A stretch of DNA of 64,000 nt from positions 1-64,000 of the forward strand of contig JAVTVY010018941.1 in NCBI GenBank assembly GCA_036873755.1. The letters are read 5' to 3'. Numbering within the stretch: the first letter of the stretch is position 1; every line of letters starts with the position of its first letter. The translations under genes and the position numbers were made by a program. The notes beneath the pieces were generated by a model. That model saw only the letters and a program-made list of their open reading frames with translations. It was not told where the DNA came from and searched no databases. This document shows positions 1 to 10,460 of the stretch, piece after piece. This DNA is from Hanleya hanleyi (taxonomy: Eukaryota; Mollusca; Polyplacophora; Lepidopleurida; Hanleyidae).

Positions 1-218
1 CTTGTCAGTAAGATATGATTTTTTTCTCAAACGAGAATAAATAAGAAAAACCTTTCAATTTCTTAAAATGGGAGACTGACAAGAATTATTATCTTAAATT
101 TTCTCAAAATTTTAAGAAATTGTAAGAAAATAATTCTTGTCAGTCTCCCATTTCAAGAAATTGGAAGGTTTTTCTTATTTTTTCTCATTTGAGAAAAAAA
201 CCATATCTTACTGACAAG
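1..218. mobile_element. Foldback MITE (near-perfect palindrome)
   Basis: The first ~98 bases reappear as their reverse complement at ~134-218, with a ~35 base AT-rich centre. The ends read CTTGTCAGTAAGATATG and, inverted, CATATCTTACTGACAAG. An inner arm built on GGGAGACTGACAAG is also mirrored. No coding capacity. The left end coincides with the window edge, so the element could extend further and no target duplication can be tested. Confidence 0.75.
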
Positions 219-996
219 ACAGAAATTGAAACAGATTTATAAACTTTGGAAATGCCCAATAACTGCCAGAAACTATCCCCCAAAACGTCATAATAATTAT
301 TGTTCGGAACTTTCTAAACATTGTATCACAGAGGAAATAATGTATTTTTCTTATTTAAGAAATTCAAGAAAATCTAAGAAATTTCAAGAAATTTGCAAGA
401 AAATTATTTTTTACTGTGAAAAAGCACAGGCCAGATAGGGTTAACCCAGAATATATTTTAATGGATAATGACTGGTATATTTTCGACCTGAAGTTGTCAA
501 AATTATCATAAATGTAAGATTATTAGTCCTTTAGTGGGATATTTGATCCATTCATATCATATTTACACCAGTTATCAATACATGAAAACCCCGCTCCATG
601 TTATAAACATAATGGAGGGATCATGAGAACGAACCGGAGCTCACGCGGTGGTCCACGTGCTGTGCACCTTTCGCCGCCACTGGGACAAGACAGCATTGCC
701 CAACGATTAATGTGGAAAGGGCGCATTAAATGTGATTATTCGTAAGGTATCAAATTGTGCAATTATATTATGTAAATGAAGCGCCTAAAACTTTTGACAT
801 AGGGCATTTCTATTTACATTAGAAATCGCATTTTAATAATCAGAACATAGCTCAAGATAAACTTCAATGATTATCTGATTATTATAAGCAAGCATGCAAG
901 CAGGTTTTTAAGTAGAATATGCCATAATAATGATACTGTGTTATTCCATGCTTCATAATTTAATATGTAATGCATTATAAAAGAAAAAAAAATCCT
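219..996. other. Intergenic, no gene seen; diverged repeat at ~440-590
   Basis: No convincing exon. The stretch ~460-590 (GACCTGAAGTTG, then CATATTTACACCAGTTATCA) has a diverged partner at ~47280-47425 in the same orientation, so it is part of an old dispersed repeat. Confidence 0.4.
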
Positions 997-1044
997 AAGT
1001 CTGAAGTCGGAAGTCAGAAGTCAGAAGTCGGAAGTCGGAAGTCG
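997..1044. repeat. Short tandem repeat, unit GAAGTCGG/GAAGTCAG
   Basis: Six or so copies of an 8-base unit alternating GAAGTCGG and GAAGTCAG. Short, imperfect microsatellite-like tract. Confidence 0.75.
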
Positions 1045-1312
1045 GCTTTCGTACATTTCGGCAAAATGGACGATGGTTCGTTCAAAAGTATAGATGATCT
1101 CAAACTGTCAAACTGAACTTTTATGTTTGCTCATGCAACACGTCTCTCTGCGAGCACACGAGCTTGTCATACCTGCAAAAAAACCCAAAAAACTAGGCCA
1201 TGTATAATCTTGTGCACGGGCATTCCGCTGTGGGGTGGGTTCGAGAATGGCCGTTTTTTCACAAAGCCAGTTACCGTCATTTAAATTGCACCGTCGTTCT
1301 ATAGACGGAATA

Positions 1313-2006
1313 ATATGGAAGGCCAAATGTCCAAATAATCAGAAACTCACAGTTATTGAATCGAAAACCTAAGTTTTCAAACAGAAAACTTAAGTTATCA
1401 AACAGAAAACCATGGTTTTCGAATCGAAAACTTAGGTTTACGGTCGAAAACGTAGGTTATCTACCACACAACCCCGAGTTTCTCTTTCCTTAACTTCGAG
1501 TTTCTATTTCTCAACACCGAAAATCACAGTTGTGATTAGAAAACTTAAGTTATCGAACCGAAAACCTAGGTTTTCGAATTGATAACTTAAGTTTACGGTC
1601 GAAAACCTAAGTTATCTAGCAGACAACCCTGAGTTTCTCTTTTATTGGACACTTTCTAATCGATAACCTAGGTTTTCGAATTGATGGTTGTCGTGAAGTG
1701 AAACTCGATTTTCTAACTTAGAGTTTCGATATCCGGGCACTTTGGGTTTGGCGCCTTTTCCGATTGTTTACTAATCAGAAATGCAGAGAGAACCACGTGG
1801 CGAAATTAGTATACGGAATCAAACTGCTCACACAGATATAACATTCACTACATGCCTGTAGTAATCGCTGTTGACCCAGAGACAGCTTGTGTGTCACCGA
1901 AGTATTTGCCAAAGTAGCTATCTACATATCACTGAATGTCCTTTGCTGGTGTGAATTACATTGACCTGTCTTATTTTCTGATTATTTGGACATTTGGCCT
2001 TCCATA
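1313..2006. mobile_element. Palindrome-rich TIR element, internally deleted copy
   Basis: Begins ATGGAAGGCCAAATGTCC and ends with the inverted form of that terminus (GGACATTTGGCCTTCCAT at ~1987-2004). The arm is a run of short self-complementary words (AACTTAAGTT, AACCTAGGTT, AAACCATGGTTT) spaced by GAAAAC/TCGAAT. The body from ~1640 to 1970 matches ~2330-2660 of the neighbouring copy almost base for base at an offset of ~690. It then jumps straight into the terminal ~31 bases of the right arm, so the right half was lost. Confidence 0.65.
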
Positions 2007-3411
2007 ATATGGAAGGCCAAATGTCCAAATAATCAGAAACTCACAGTTATTGAATCGAAAACCTAAGTTTTCAAACAGAAAACTTAAGTTATCAAACAGA
2101 AAACCATGAAGCTGAATCGCTTGTAGGCCTACGGTCGAAACGAAGCCATCTACCATTATACCCTCGAGCTCTCTTCAGTCTGATGAATAACGACTGAAAA
2201 TCACAGCTGGCCAGGATTGCGGAAAATCTTTTAAGTCGAACCGAAAACTCTTGAAGTTTTTTCGAATTGATAACTTAAGTTTACGGTCGAAAACCTAAGC
2301 ATCAGTGAGATTTTCCTGAGTTTCTCTTTTATTGGACACTTTCTAATCGATAACCTAGGTTTTCGAATTGATGGTTGTCGTGAAGTGAAACTCGATTTTC
2401 TAACTTAGAGTTTCGATATCCGGGCACTTTGGGTTTGGCGCCTTTTCCGATTGTTTACTAATCAGAAATGCAGAGAGAACCACGTGGCGAAATTAATTAT
2501 ACGGAATCAAACTGCTCACACAGATATAACATTCACTACATGCCTGTAGTAATCGCTGTTGACCCAGAGACAGCTTGTGTGTCACCGAAGTATTTGCCAA
2601 AGTAGCTATCTACATATCACTGAATGTCCTTTGCTGGTGTGAATTACATTGACCTGTCTTATGTCGGTCAGTCAGCTTGACCGGATAGCTGAATTTCAAC
2701 TAGATTATTTCCCCCAATTCAGGCTGCAGCATATATATATAGCTATTAAACTGATTAAAGGACCAGTTCTGAGTATCAATACCCAGTCTTTGATAATGCT
2801 TGTATAAACTAGGCTCGGACATACAGAATAGTCTACATTGAATATTATTCTCAGTTATCCTTTTGTTGAATACATGTTGATTTTGCGGTTCTGTCTGACA
2901 TTTTAATCAGTCAGCATGCGGGAATGTGCGCGAAACCCATAGTACCCGGATATCGAAACTCGAAGTTAGTTAGTTGAGTTTCACTTTACGACAATCGCAA
3001 ATTCGAAAACCTAAGTTATCGATTGATAACTTAAGTTTTCTACACGAATGTCCAAAAATAAAAGAGAAACTCGAAATTGAAAGAGAAACTCGGGGTTGTC
3101 TGCTGGATAACCTAGGTTTTCGACCGTAAACTTAAGTTATCAATTCGAAAACCTAGGTTTTCGGTTTGATAACTTAAGTTTTTTAGTGACAACTGTGATT
3201 TTCGGTGTTGAGAAATAGAAACTCGAAGTTAGGAAAAGAGAAACTCGGGGTTATGTGGTAGATAACCTAGGTTTTCGACCGTAAACTTAAGTTTTCGATT
3301 CGAAAACCATGGTTTTCTCTTTGATAACTTAAGTTTTCTGTTTGAAAACTTAGGTTTTCGATTCAGTAACTGTGATTTTCTGATTATTTGGACATTTGGC
3401 CTTCCATAAGC
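2005..3411. mobile_element. Palindrome-rich TIR element, long copy
   Basis: Left arm ~2005-2430 is mirrored by ~2940-3411 (both carry the AACTTAAGTT / AACCTAGGTT words and the CGATATCCGGG boundary). The centre of ~500 bases is unique. The terminus ATGGAAGGCCAAATGTCC is present at both ends, inverted. It abuts the deleted copy head to tail, so the boundary at ~1976-2036 is itself a perfect palindrome. Between ~2106 and 2315 the arm is disrupted compared with the other copy while the flanks match; see findings. Confidence 0.65.
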
Positions 3412-4214
3412 AGTGGTTGTATTGCTTTTCAGACGAGAAATGTTGATACCGGTCCAGCAGTCAGTAACATTTGAAGTTTGAAGAGGGGCACTTTTATAGT
3501 GCTATGGCATCACCAAACCGTATTCTGATGAGAACATGTGTACTTCGGTATGCGAAGAGACAGATACAAAATGAGTATTTATCGGGAATCTCTACAGTTA
3601 AAAAATATATGTCACTAACAATCTTTCAAATTGTCCTGGTTTAATTATATCAGGTTCATTAACACACCCACCACAACAGCAGCCAACCAGCTGGGCGACA
3701 TACATGGCTGGGTGCTGTTGTGATGATATACACACACTCTGTTGGTGATTAACCACTTCGATCCCAGGAACATCGAGCATATGAAGCGGAGAGGGGGAGA
3801 GAGAGAGGGAATTAAGGTTTAGCGTCGCGTTGAGCAATATTTCAGCTATACAGCCACGATCAAACAAAATTCTAAGTATTCCAAGAAAAACAAGTCAACA
3901 AACCAGCAATCCATAAGATCAACGCAACAAACCAAAAACATGTACATACATTGAAACATATGCAACAAACAGATTTCTCTAAAATAACCTAAAATACAGT
4001 CTTCTTTTACCCGACTATAAATTTGACCTAAGCATAAAACTGTAACCAGCTACTGTCTTTTAATCCTATCTCTACCTGGGCTATTTGACCTACTTAGGTG
4101 ACCTATAAACCTCGAAATTGGCAAAAACATGGCCTAATGCCACATAAGACCATGGCAATGCGCTTAATTAGGTGAATGTCAGTGTGGCCTGACCTAAGCT
4201 AATGGCCAGTCTTA
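3412..4214. other. Intergenic, no gene seen
   Basis: No exon-like frame with splice signals. A purine-rich GAGAGAGA tract lies near 3790-3812. Nothing else recognised. Confidence 0.4.
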
Positions 4215-4285
4215 GGTCAAGGTACATGCTTAAATCATATCAATCCCTACTTCGTAGGTCATGTGACGTTAGTCACACTGCCATG
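4215..4285 (-). mobile_element. Terminal relic of an E/T-family element
   Basis: Holds CTACTTCGTAGG, then GTGACGTTAGTCACACTGCCATG, which is the inverted left end of the E/T family. The inner flank (AATCATATCAATCC inverted) matches the long T type rather than the E type. The rest of the element is missing or replaced by retroelement sequence. Confidence 0.6.
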
Positions 4286-4377
4286 TTTCTGAAGGAAAAC
4301 AGCAAATTTTGAGTCGTATCACAAATTCCGAAAGTAGCTGGACACACAAAAATACGAAGCTGCGCATCTGAAATACA

Positions 4378-4760
4378 AGCGTCTAGTCCGTCATTCATAA
4401 TCGAGCCGTCGTCCATTAGAGAATATCCGCGTCCATAATCCAAAGACCTATTCCATATTTCAGTATTAGCACCAAATTCAAAAAGACAATCATAGTATGC
4501 ATAAACATAGGCTAGTTTCCTGCACGAGAGAAGCGGTCAACAGTTTTCAATGATGCCGGCAAGACATCATGATGTTCCAAAAATATCAAATCCGTATCGC
4601 TGATCAGTATTCTTAATCCATAATATTTGTTGTAAAGTCGTCATCTATCTCAGTCACGCTTTGATTGTGACTGTTCATACATGTATGAGTACAATGAGGA
4701 TCTTGAAGTACATGGGTTCATACGGCCCCTAGCCTCGGGTTAAGCGGAATTAGACACAAG
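4378..4760 (-). repeat. 3' non-coding tail of the RT retroelement
   Basis: Immediately downstream of the RT reading frame on the minus strand. The same ~380 base tail recurs, diverged, at 6004-6265, 36755-37130, 43115-43520 and 57137-57520. Marker words are ATTAGAGAATATCCGCGTCC and CATCATGATGTTCC. Its presence with and without the RT frame shows it is the 3' part of the mobile unit. Confidence 0.65.
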
Positions 4761-5516
4761 TTACGAAAAGTAGCGCCATAGATCTTGCACGCTACGTTCG
4801 TATTTTGCTATCAGCATGCGATATGTATTGTGACGTTGATTAAAATCGTCACATTTAACACAGGATCTAGCAAATGCTACTAAGCGAGATTTGTATACGC
4901 CATATGCAGGTCCCATTGGAATATTACTGTCCAAAAAGGGATAGTTTACGATGTCGAAATTGTAATCATCTCTTTTGTCATAAAGTCGACGAGAGAGAAT
5001 GCCCGCTTCATTTTTATAGAGATATAGATCTAAATATGATGTGCCTGTAGGGCTATCTGTAGTTTCTTTCAAATCCAATGAAGGTGGATATATATCCTTC
5101 ACTGCGTCATTTATATAGCGATTATCCACAGCGAGAAGATCGTCTATAAAACGTTTGGTGACTGAGAAGGAACGGGCTTTGAATGGATCGGTTTTTGAAA
5201 GCGCCTGCATATAGTCATATTCATAAGAGAACAGATACAGGTCAGCCAACAGGGGTGCACAATTAGTACCAATTGGAATACCCATATGCTGCTGATATAT
5301 TGTGTTGTCAAATTTCACATATATATATTTAATGAGAAATTCAAGCAACTCTATAAACAAAGAAACATCCCATGAATGATATCTCTTGTATGTAGTAGAG
5401 CTAAAGAATGCTTTATGGCTTCCGACATTAATATATCTACGATCAGTTTTCTTGAACACAGATACTATTAATGAACTTAGACGGTCAATAAAACCCCTCA
5501 GCTCTGGGCGCGCCAT
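4761..5516 (-). CDS. Reverse transcriptase domain, 5'-truncated (probably Penelope-like)
   Basis: A 251-residue frame encoding the palm and later part of an RNA-directed DNA polymerase of a retroelement. Seen directly: GIPIGTNCAPLLADL at residues 79-93 (RT motif B region), FIDDLL at 123-128 (the catalytic xDD box, F-I-D-D), YLDLYL at 161-166 and the family-typical LYDKRDDYNF around 178-187. The frame starts after the region where motif A, with its first catalytic aspartate, should lie, so it cannot be a complete active enzyme. Homology to the second copy begins near residue 12 (RLSSLIVSVFKK); the first residues may be chance sequence. The GIPxGTNCAPLLADL family is widespread in invertebrate genomes. 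I assign it tentatively to Penelope-like elements; no GIY-YIG endonuclease was found next to it. Flanked by its own 3' tail downstream and E/T relics on both sides. Confidence 0.8.
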   Translation of the reverse strand: MARPELRGFIDRLSSLIVSVFKKTDRRYINVGSHKAFFSSTTYKRYHSWDVSLFIELLEFLIKYIYVKFDNTIYQQHMGIPIGTNCAPLLADLYLFSYEYDYMQALSKTDPFKARSFSVTKRFIDDLLAVDNRYINDAVKDIYPPSLDLKETTDSPTGTSYLDLYLYKNEAGILSRRLYDKRDDYNFDIVNYPFLDSNIPMGPAYGVYKSRLVAFARSCVKCDDFNQRHNTYRMLIAKYERSVQDLWRYFS

Positions 5517-5587
5517 TCAAAATGTATTCAAGCAGTCAAGTGACAAATAACAGATTATCAAACATTTTCTCATCAGAAATGGCCCCT

Positions 5588-5805
5588 AAGGTTTCCATAC
5601 AATCGGAGAAACCGGTATTCATTACATAAGTCTCTTGATGCATCGATGACGTATACAAAATTTTACAACCAGCATTTGGACGGTATCAGAGATAGAGATC
5701 AATAATGATTTTGCAAAAATTAAAGATGCCTGCCAAGGTTTCCTCCGAATCATGGAAACTGGTTTGGTCATTCCTTTGAAGTTTTTTGATGCATCGATAA
5801 CCTAC
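5588..5805. repeat. Degenerate ~150 bp tandem pair
   Basis: Two imperfect copies sharing AAGGTTTCC, GGA-AAC and TTGATGCATCGAT (at ~5638 and ~5787). The sequence AAATTAAAGATGCCTGCC recalls the unit of the 6641-7130 array, so these may be worn copies of the same satellite. Confidence 0.4.
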
Positions 5806-5807
5806 AT

Positions 5808-6000
5808 GGCAATGTGACTAACGTCACAGGACCTACGATGTAGGGTTTGATATGATTTAAGTGTGTACTCGAGAGATGACCTGGGGGCCCCATGTGCTAG
5901 AATTGATATAGCAGTCTCTGCCTGACAGTGGGTACTATTAACTTTCCCAGATGTCACCGCTGGTGAGTCATTAGCGTAGCAACTATTGTCGCCCTCATCC
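5808..6000 (+). mobile_element. Left end of a T-type E/T element (broken)
   Basis: Starts CATGGCAATGTGACTAACGTC and continues GGGTTTGATATGATTTAAG and AGATGTCACCGCTGG, matching the first ~190 bases of the intact T elements at 14515 and 29109 (inverted). It is cut at ~6001 by a copy of the RT tail. Confidence 0.6.
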
Positions 6001-6270
6001 AAATACAAGCGTCTAGTCCGTAATTCATAATTCAGCCGTCGTCCATTAAAGAATATCCGCGTCCATAATCCAAAGACCTATTCCATATCCATATAACAGT
6101 TTTAGCACCAAATTCAAAAAAGACAATCATAGTATACATAAACATTGGCTAGTTTCCTGCAAGAGAGAAGCGGTCAACAGTTTTCAATGATGCTGACAAG
6201 ACATCATGATGTTCCAAAAATATGAAATCCGTATCGCTGATCAGTATTCTTAATCCATAATTAACCATAA
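6001..6270 (-). repeat. Solo RT-element 3' tail
   Basis: Matches 4378-4630 with few changes, but no RT frame lies upstream of it on the minus strand. It sits inside the broken T element, between that element's left (5808-6000) and right (6345-6638) ends. Confidence 0.6.
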
Positions 6271-6344
6271 TCCAAGTCTTGACCGGCCTCAAACTTCGGT
6301 GATTTTACTAGAACCGGTGTGTCCAACGTGATATGCCGTAACAG

Positions 6345-6638
6345 GGGACCTTCAATAGTCACAGTAAAACATACAGACAAGGGTTCCCGATGGGCATGAC
6401 AGTGCACTCGCTGAGCCATCAACAAATAATAAAAAAATAATTATAAATCAAATTCTCATCACAATTTGGTCAGCTCAGAACTTGCTGGTAACAATGCCCT
6501 AATGCACGTTCATGCCAAAAAATCAAGGTTATAATGTCAACGGTTCTCCTTATGTTGCCGACGACAAGTTTTGGATGGACTCACTCATTACCGGATAATT
6601 TACAAATGGTAGCCTACTTCGTAGGAATACCAAGTTTC
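6345..6638 (+). mobile_element. Right end of a T-type E/T element (broken)
   Basis: Contains GGGTTCCCGATGGGCATGAC followed by the family right end (AACTTGCTGGTAACAATG, the CACTCATTACCGGA tract, then CCTACTTCGTAGGAA). Together with 5808-6000 it is what remains of one T copy, diverged from the 14.5 and 26 kb copies. Confidence 0.6.
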
Positions 6639-6640
6639 AC

Positions 6641-7190
6641 ACTGAACAGCGAAATGGTACCCGAAATACATAAGATTAATGGTTTCGCATGAATTAAAGA
6701 CGGCCGCCCAAAGTTTTCAATAGTGTTCTGGGTCACGAGCATATGGATATGCACTGCACGTTCCGAGTGCCTAGGGTAAGTCACTCTAGAGATATCTCGG
6801 TAACAATAAAGCTGTGACGCTTTCGCAGAAGTTAAAGAAGGCCGCCAAAGCTTCCAGCCAATTCGGTCTAGATTCAATAGAGTTCTGGGTCACGGACATA
6901 TGGATGTGCTCTGTAAGTTTGGTGTGCCTAAGTTGTTCTAAAGATATCTTGGTAACGAGAAAGCTGTAATGGTTTCGCATAAATTAAAAATGGCCGCCAA
7001 ATTTTCCAACCAATCGGGGGCTGATTCAATAGGGTTCTGGGTCACGAGCGTATGGATGCGCACTGCAAGTATGGTGTGACTAGGGTAAGTCGTTTTAAAG
7101 ATATGTCCGTAACGAAAAAGGTTTGACGGACGGACGAACGTACATAACGACGACAATACCCTTCGGCCAAATTTTGGCCAATGGGTAAAA
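6641..7190. repeat. ~165 bp satellite, three units, with GGAC-rich hairpin tail
   Basis: Three diverged units share TTCGCA-AATTAAA, GGCCGCCAAA, TTCTGGGTCACG and a TATGGATGTGC-like word. The array ends in GACGGACGGACGAACG and then ACGACAATACCCTTC plus the self-complementary GGCCAAATTTTGGCC and an A-run. The same closing module ends the 34.6 and 36.4 kb arrays. Reading frames across it are by-products of the repeat. Confidence 0.65.
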
Positions 7191-7494
7191 ACTGGACCCG
7201 AACGTTATATAATGTGCTTGTTAATGAGAGGCAAAAGTGGCCTAATTTTACTTCGCACATTTTTATTTCAAAATTCTAGAATAAAAGCTTCTCGAACCAA
7301 AATAAAATTAATACAACTGAAAGTTTAAAATATTCTAAAGTATTTTATAGCAAAATGAATTTGATTCAAGAGTTTTTTTATAATTAATTTAAAAAAAATC
7401 CTGTGCCAATTCCCCGTAATGTGAACTAAATGCAGACTTTTGCGTCTCATTATGATTAACAAGTGCTTTATGCTTAATTGCGAACTAATGATTC
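7191..7494. other. AT-rich intergenic, no gene seen
   Basis: Low-complexity AT-rich sequence. No exon or repeat recognised. Confidence 0.3.
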
Positions 7495-7794
7495 TTATGT
7501 ATGAGCAGCTACTCCTGGACTCAATAGCAATTCAAACTTTGATGTTTTGTAACGGAGTCTTCTGGTGTCACCAATAGTACGAAAATCCACCTTATCACAA
7601 CTCCGGTAGATCCTTTCAAGGAAATCTGTCGGTTGGAAATAAGGTCTCCTTGTAAAGCTAAAATCACCACCACTGGACATGTGGTGCTCATTTTTCGCCA
7701 GCTCCCTGTTGTGACCCATACATGTATTCTTGATCACCGAGCTAAATCTCGGGGCTTTCAAGGTTGGCCTTGTGCTATCACAGTGTGAAAGCAT
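7495..7794 (-). CDS. Uncharacterised open frame, possible exon
   Basis: A 99-residue ATG-initiated frame (MLSHCDSTRPTLKAPRFSS at the start, LLLSPGVAAHT at the end) that does not overlap any repeat I can detect. Composition is mixed and codon choice looks plausible for coding, with no run of one residue. An in-frame stop lies nine codons upstream of the ATG. I recognise no domain, no signal peptide and no clear splice acceptor. It could be a small gene, the last exon of a larger one, or chance; expression data would decide. Confidence 0.3.
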   Translation of the reverse strand: MLSHCDSTRPTLKAPRFSSVIKNTCMGHNRELAKNEHHMSSGGDFSFTRRPYFQPTDFLERIYRSCDKVDFRTIGDTRRLRYKTSKFELLLSPGVAAHT

Positions 7795-8281
7795 GGCCCA
7801 GTTGTGTTCGAAGACTTAGTTGATACATGTACATGTTAACATACAATACGGGTTTACCAAGCTAAAAGGAATATTTACACAGTTATCTGGAGTGGCAATT
7901 TACTGCACTTGGCTGGTCATCTTCATTCATGCACTAGCCTGACTCTTTATCACTAAGGCTCATAAAACTTAATGGTTCGTTTATCCTGAACTGCTTGCGA
8001 GCAAAGGGAGAAGGGCCGCCCGGTTTTAGTTTTATGTTTATAAGGAGACAAGGTATGCAAAATATGAGTTGAAACAAGCTGACATGCGAAGTGTTAATTC
8101 TGTCTGTCAAATAAATAATTATGTGATAGGTTTCAAATTGTTTTGAAGCTTGAACAACTTTTACTGTAAGAATTATTTCTTTAATGTCTGGTGAAGCGTG
8201 TGAGATGTGATGGAGTGCCCAAGTACATCCATCCATCCATCCATCCATGTGACTTTCCATATTTGTCGGCACACTTTGCTA
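7795..8281. other. Intergenic with (CATC)n microsatellite
   Basis: A run of CATC units at ~8226-8250 next to TGGAGTGCCCAAGTACATC. The same microsatellite plus flank occurs inverted at 18866-18895, so the pair is an old dispersed repeat. No gene. Confidence 0.5.
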
Positions 8282-9122
8282 CATGAGCAGTGTGACTAAC
8301 GTCACAGGACCTACGAAGTACAGTAGGCATTAGGACTCGAACGCGAACTGAACTCTTGGAAATCCCCACCCCCAGTTGAAATCCTGCCTATATTAAGATG
8401 GGCACCGCCCAGTAATCGCCAGTGATTTTCATCAAAAATCACCAGAAATTTTCATCAAAAGCAGGTCAGCTCAGAACTTGTTGGTAACAGTCTCCTAATG
8501 CGCCCATTTAATTTTACAATTTTTTAATTAAAGGAAACAGATTGAATAATATAGGTTCAGTAGATTTCAAGCTTTACGTGTGAAAATACATTTACGTATC
8601 TTTAATGGTTTTCAGTGCCCTTGTCCAGGATCAAGACAACTTTTTGAATCGCATTATTTTCCCAACAATACAACAAATTTTTATATATAGTACTATAGTA
8701 GAAAGGTAGCATTTATGTAGTTTATGGTAATTCAACTCAAGACCAACACCTTCTCTGCACAAGATAATAATGATTCTATGTCATTCTCCTGAGCATAACC
8801 GGTACAAAGACATACAGTGGGACAGGGTATTTTTAGCTCTGGGTAATTTGACCTGAATTTGAAGCTGCTGTGGCCAATGTGAAATAGGATACACGTTAAA
8901 GGCTACAGTTCACATAACAATATACTGAAGTGTTAATTATCAATCTAATTTAAATCAGAATTATTTCAGATCAGAACTTGCTGGTAACAATGCCCTAATG
9001 CACGTTCATGCCAAAAGTCAAGGTTCTAATGTCAACGGTTCTCCTTATTTTGCCGACGAAAGGATTCGGATGGACTCACTCATTACCGGACAATTTGCGA
9101 TCTGTAGCCTACTTCGTAGGAA
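8282..9122 (+). mobile_element. E element, internally deleted (0.84 kb)
   Basis: Begins CATGAGCAGTGTGACTAACG and ends CCTACTTCGTAGGAA. Left half ~8282-8820 and right end ~8930-9122 match the full E copy at 20650-22038; the middle is replaced by a shorter variant (AGGGTATTTTTAGC onward) also seen at ~22810-22970 and ~29340-29510. Flanking dinucleotides are TA on the left and AA on the right. No coding capacity. Confidence 0.8.
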
Positions 9123-9271
9123 AAACAACTTTGTCTGTTTAAAGTAGAATGCAGAACGAAAATAACCAATAAAACCAATCTTCAGGGCACAGGCAAACTT
9201 GGTGGCAGGTGATCATGATAAACGAATTATTAATTTTGCAGCCTTCATTAAAGGTAATTCTGAGTGTTAGT

Positions 9272-9500
9272 AAATACCCAGCTAACACACAAGGTTTACA
9301 ACGTTTTCACAACGTTGTAGGAAAGTTGTGGTTTGGTCAGGTCAGAATTAACGTTATCACAACGTTGCAGTAACGTTTCGGCCTAACGTTCCAGCAACGT
9401 TTCCGGTGAACATTGTCAAAACGTTGTATATAAGTTATTTAGGGACGTTGTTTCATTACATTGCTGTGACGTTACAAGGACGTCATGTTTTCCATTCGAT
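9272..9500. repeat. AACGTT-rich element fragment
   Basis: Starts TACCCAGCTAACACACAAGG and then repeats AACGTT about every 10-25 bases. The TACCCAGCTAAC end is found inverted at ~34097-34112, bounding a second AACGTT-rich tract. Non-coding. Confidence 0.55.
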
Positions 9501-10460
9501 CTAAGTTAGAAAACAATGGAACTTTTGGATACCCCGGTACTTAGGTTCTAGCCTATATATGCTATATAATATTCAGTCAGATTTTTATAGATAATTTGCT
9601 CATAAAATGTTTAATTCTGGTTTCGATTTTTAACTTCAACCATTTATCATTTGGATGCAAAAATGCATAATAATAATAATAGGTTACATGCAATTGAGGC
9701 TGAACTAAAGGATTGATTTCAGCTACCGTACCTTTTATTAATTTGTGACCATGCCTTTGAAACATATTCATTGGGATTGTTAGGTTGCCACTGGTCTGTG
9801 CATGGGTGGATGCTGTATGTCAACTTTGTACTTAAATATAGTGGCTGTAGCATATACACAGGCTTACATGTATATGTATATGAAGGCAGGCTTAGTTCTT
9901 CACTGGACACAAACTATGACCCCAAGTGTGGCTATATTTAACCTACTTAATTTGCCCTGTAAGACCAAAGATTCAAGATGTCTTTGTGTGGATGATTTCT
10001 TCCAGATGGTCAAAAAGCCCTGAAATCATGCAGTAACTTTGGTTTCAGTCTATCGCTGTCTTAGTCATTGACCAAACATTTCTCCAACCAGCTCATTTTC
10101 CTGCCATCTTTCAACCACCGTTTATATTTAAAGATTTGCTTTCTATCTGCTCTTCTATACTGAGGGTGAGTATATTTTTTACGAGTGTGTCATTTGGAAT
10201 TGATAATATAAATTGATAAAGATTCTTGTATTATATTGTACCAGATTGTGTCGGAACGGAATTCAGACTGAATAATAATTTTCAATACTGTGAAAACGTG
10301 TTTGGGAAGTATGTCAATGGCACTGTAAGTGTTTATGTTACATTTTCCCTTCCCATGTTTACGGGGTAGAGTTTTCAAAAAGGTTTCATTTCATGCATTC
10401 ATTTAGATTCAAGTTGTTAAATAAAATTCCTGATGGGGCATATCTGCGAGATTATAGATG
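9501..10460. other. Intergenic, no gene seen
   Basis: No convincing exon, tandem array or element end found. A 73-residue frame at 9802-10023 has no features supporting it. Confidence 0.35.

Noticed and set aside
226..438. 70-codon frame beside the first foldback
   Set aside because: Lacks an ATG at its start, overlaps AAGAAATT-rich repeat-like sequence, and has no other support.
3598..3867. 89-codon minus-strand frame
   Set aside because: Composition dominated by GAGAGA/CACAAC simple sequence; no motif or splice signal.
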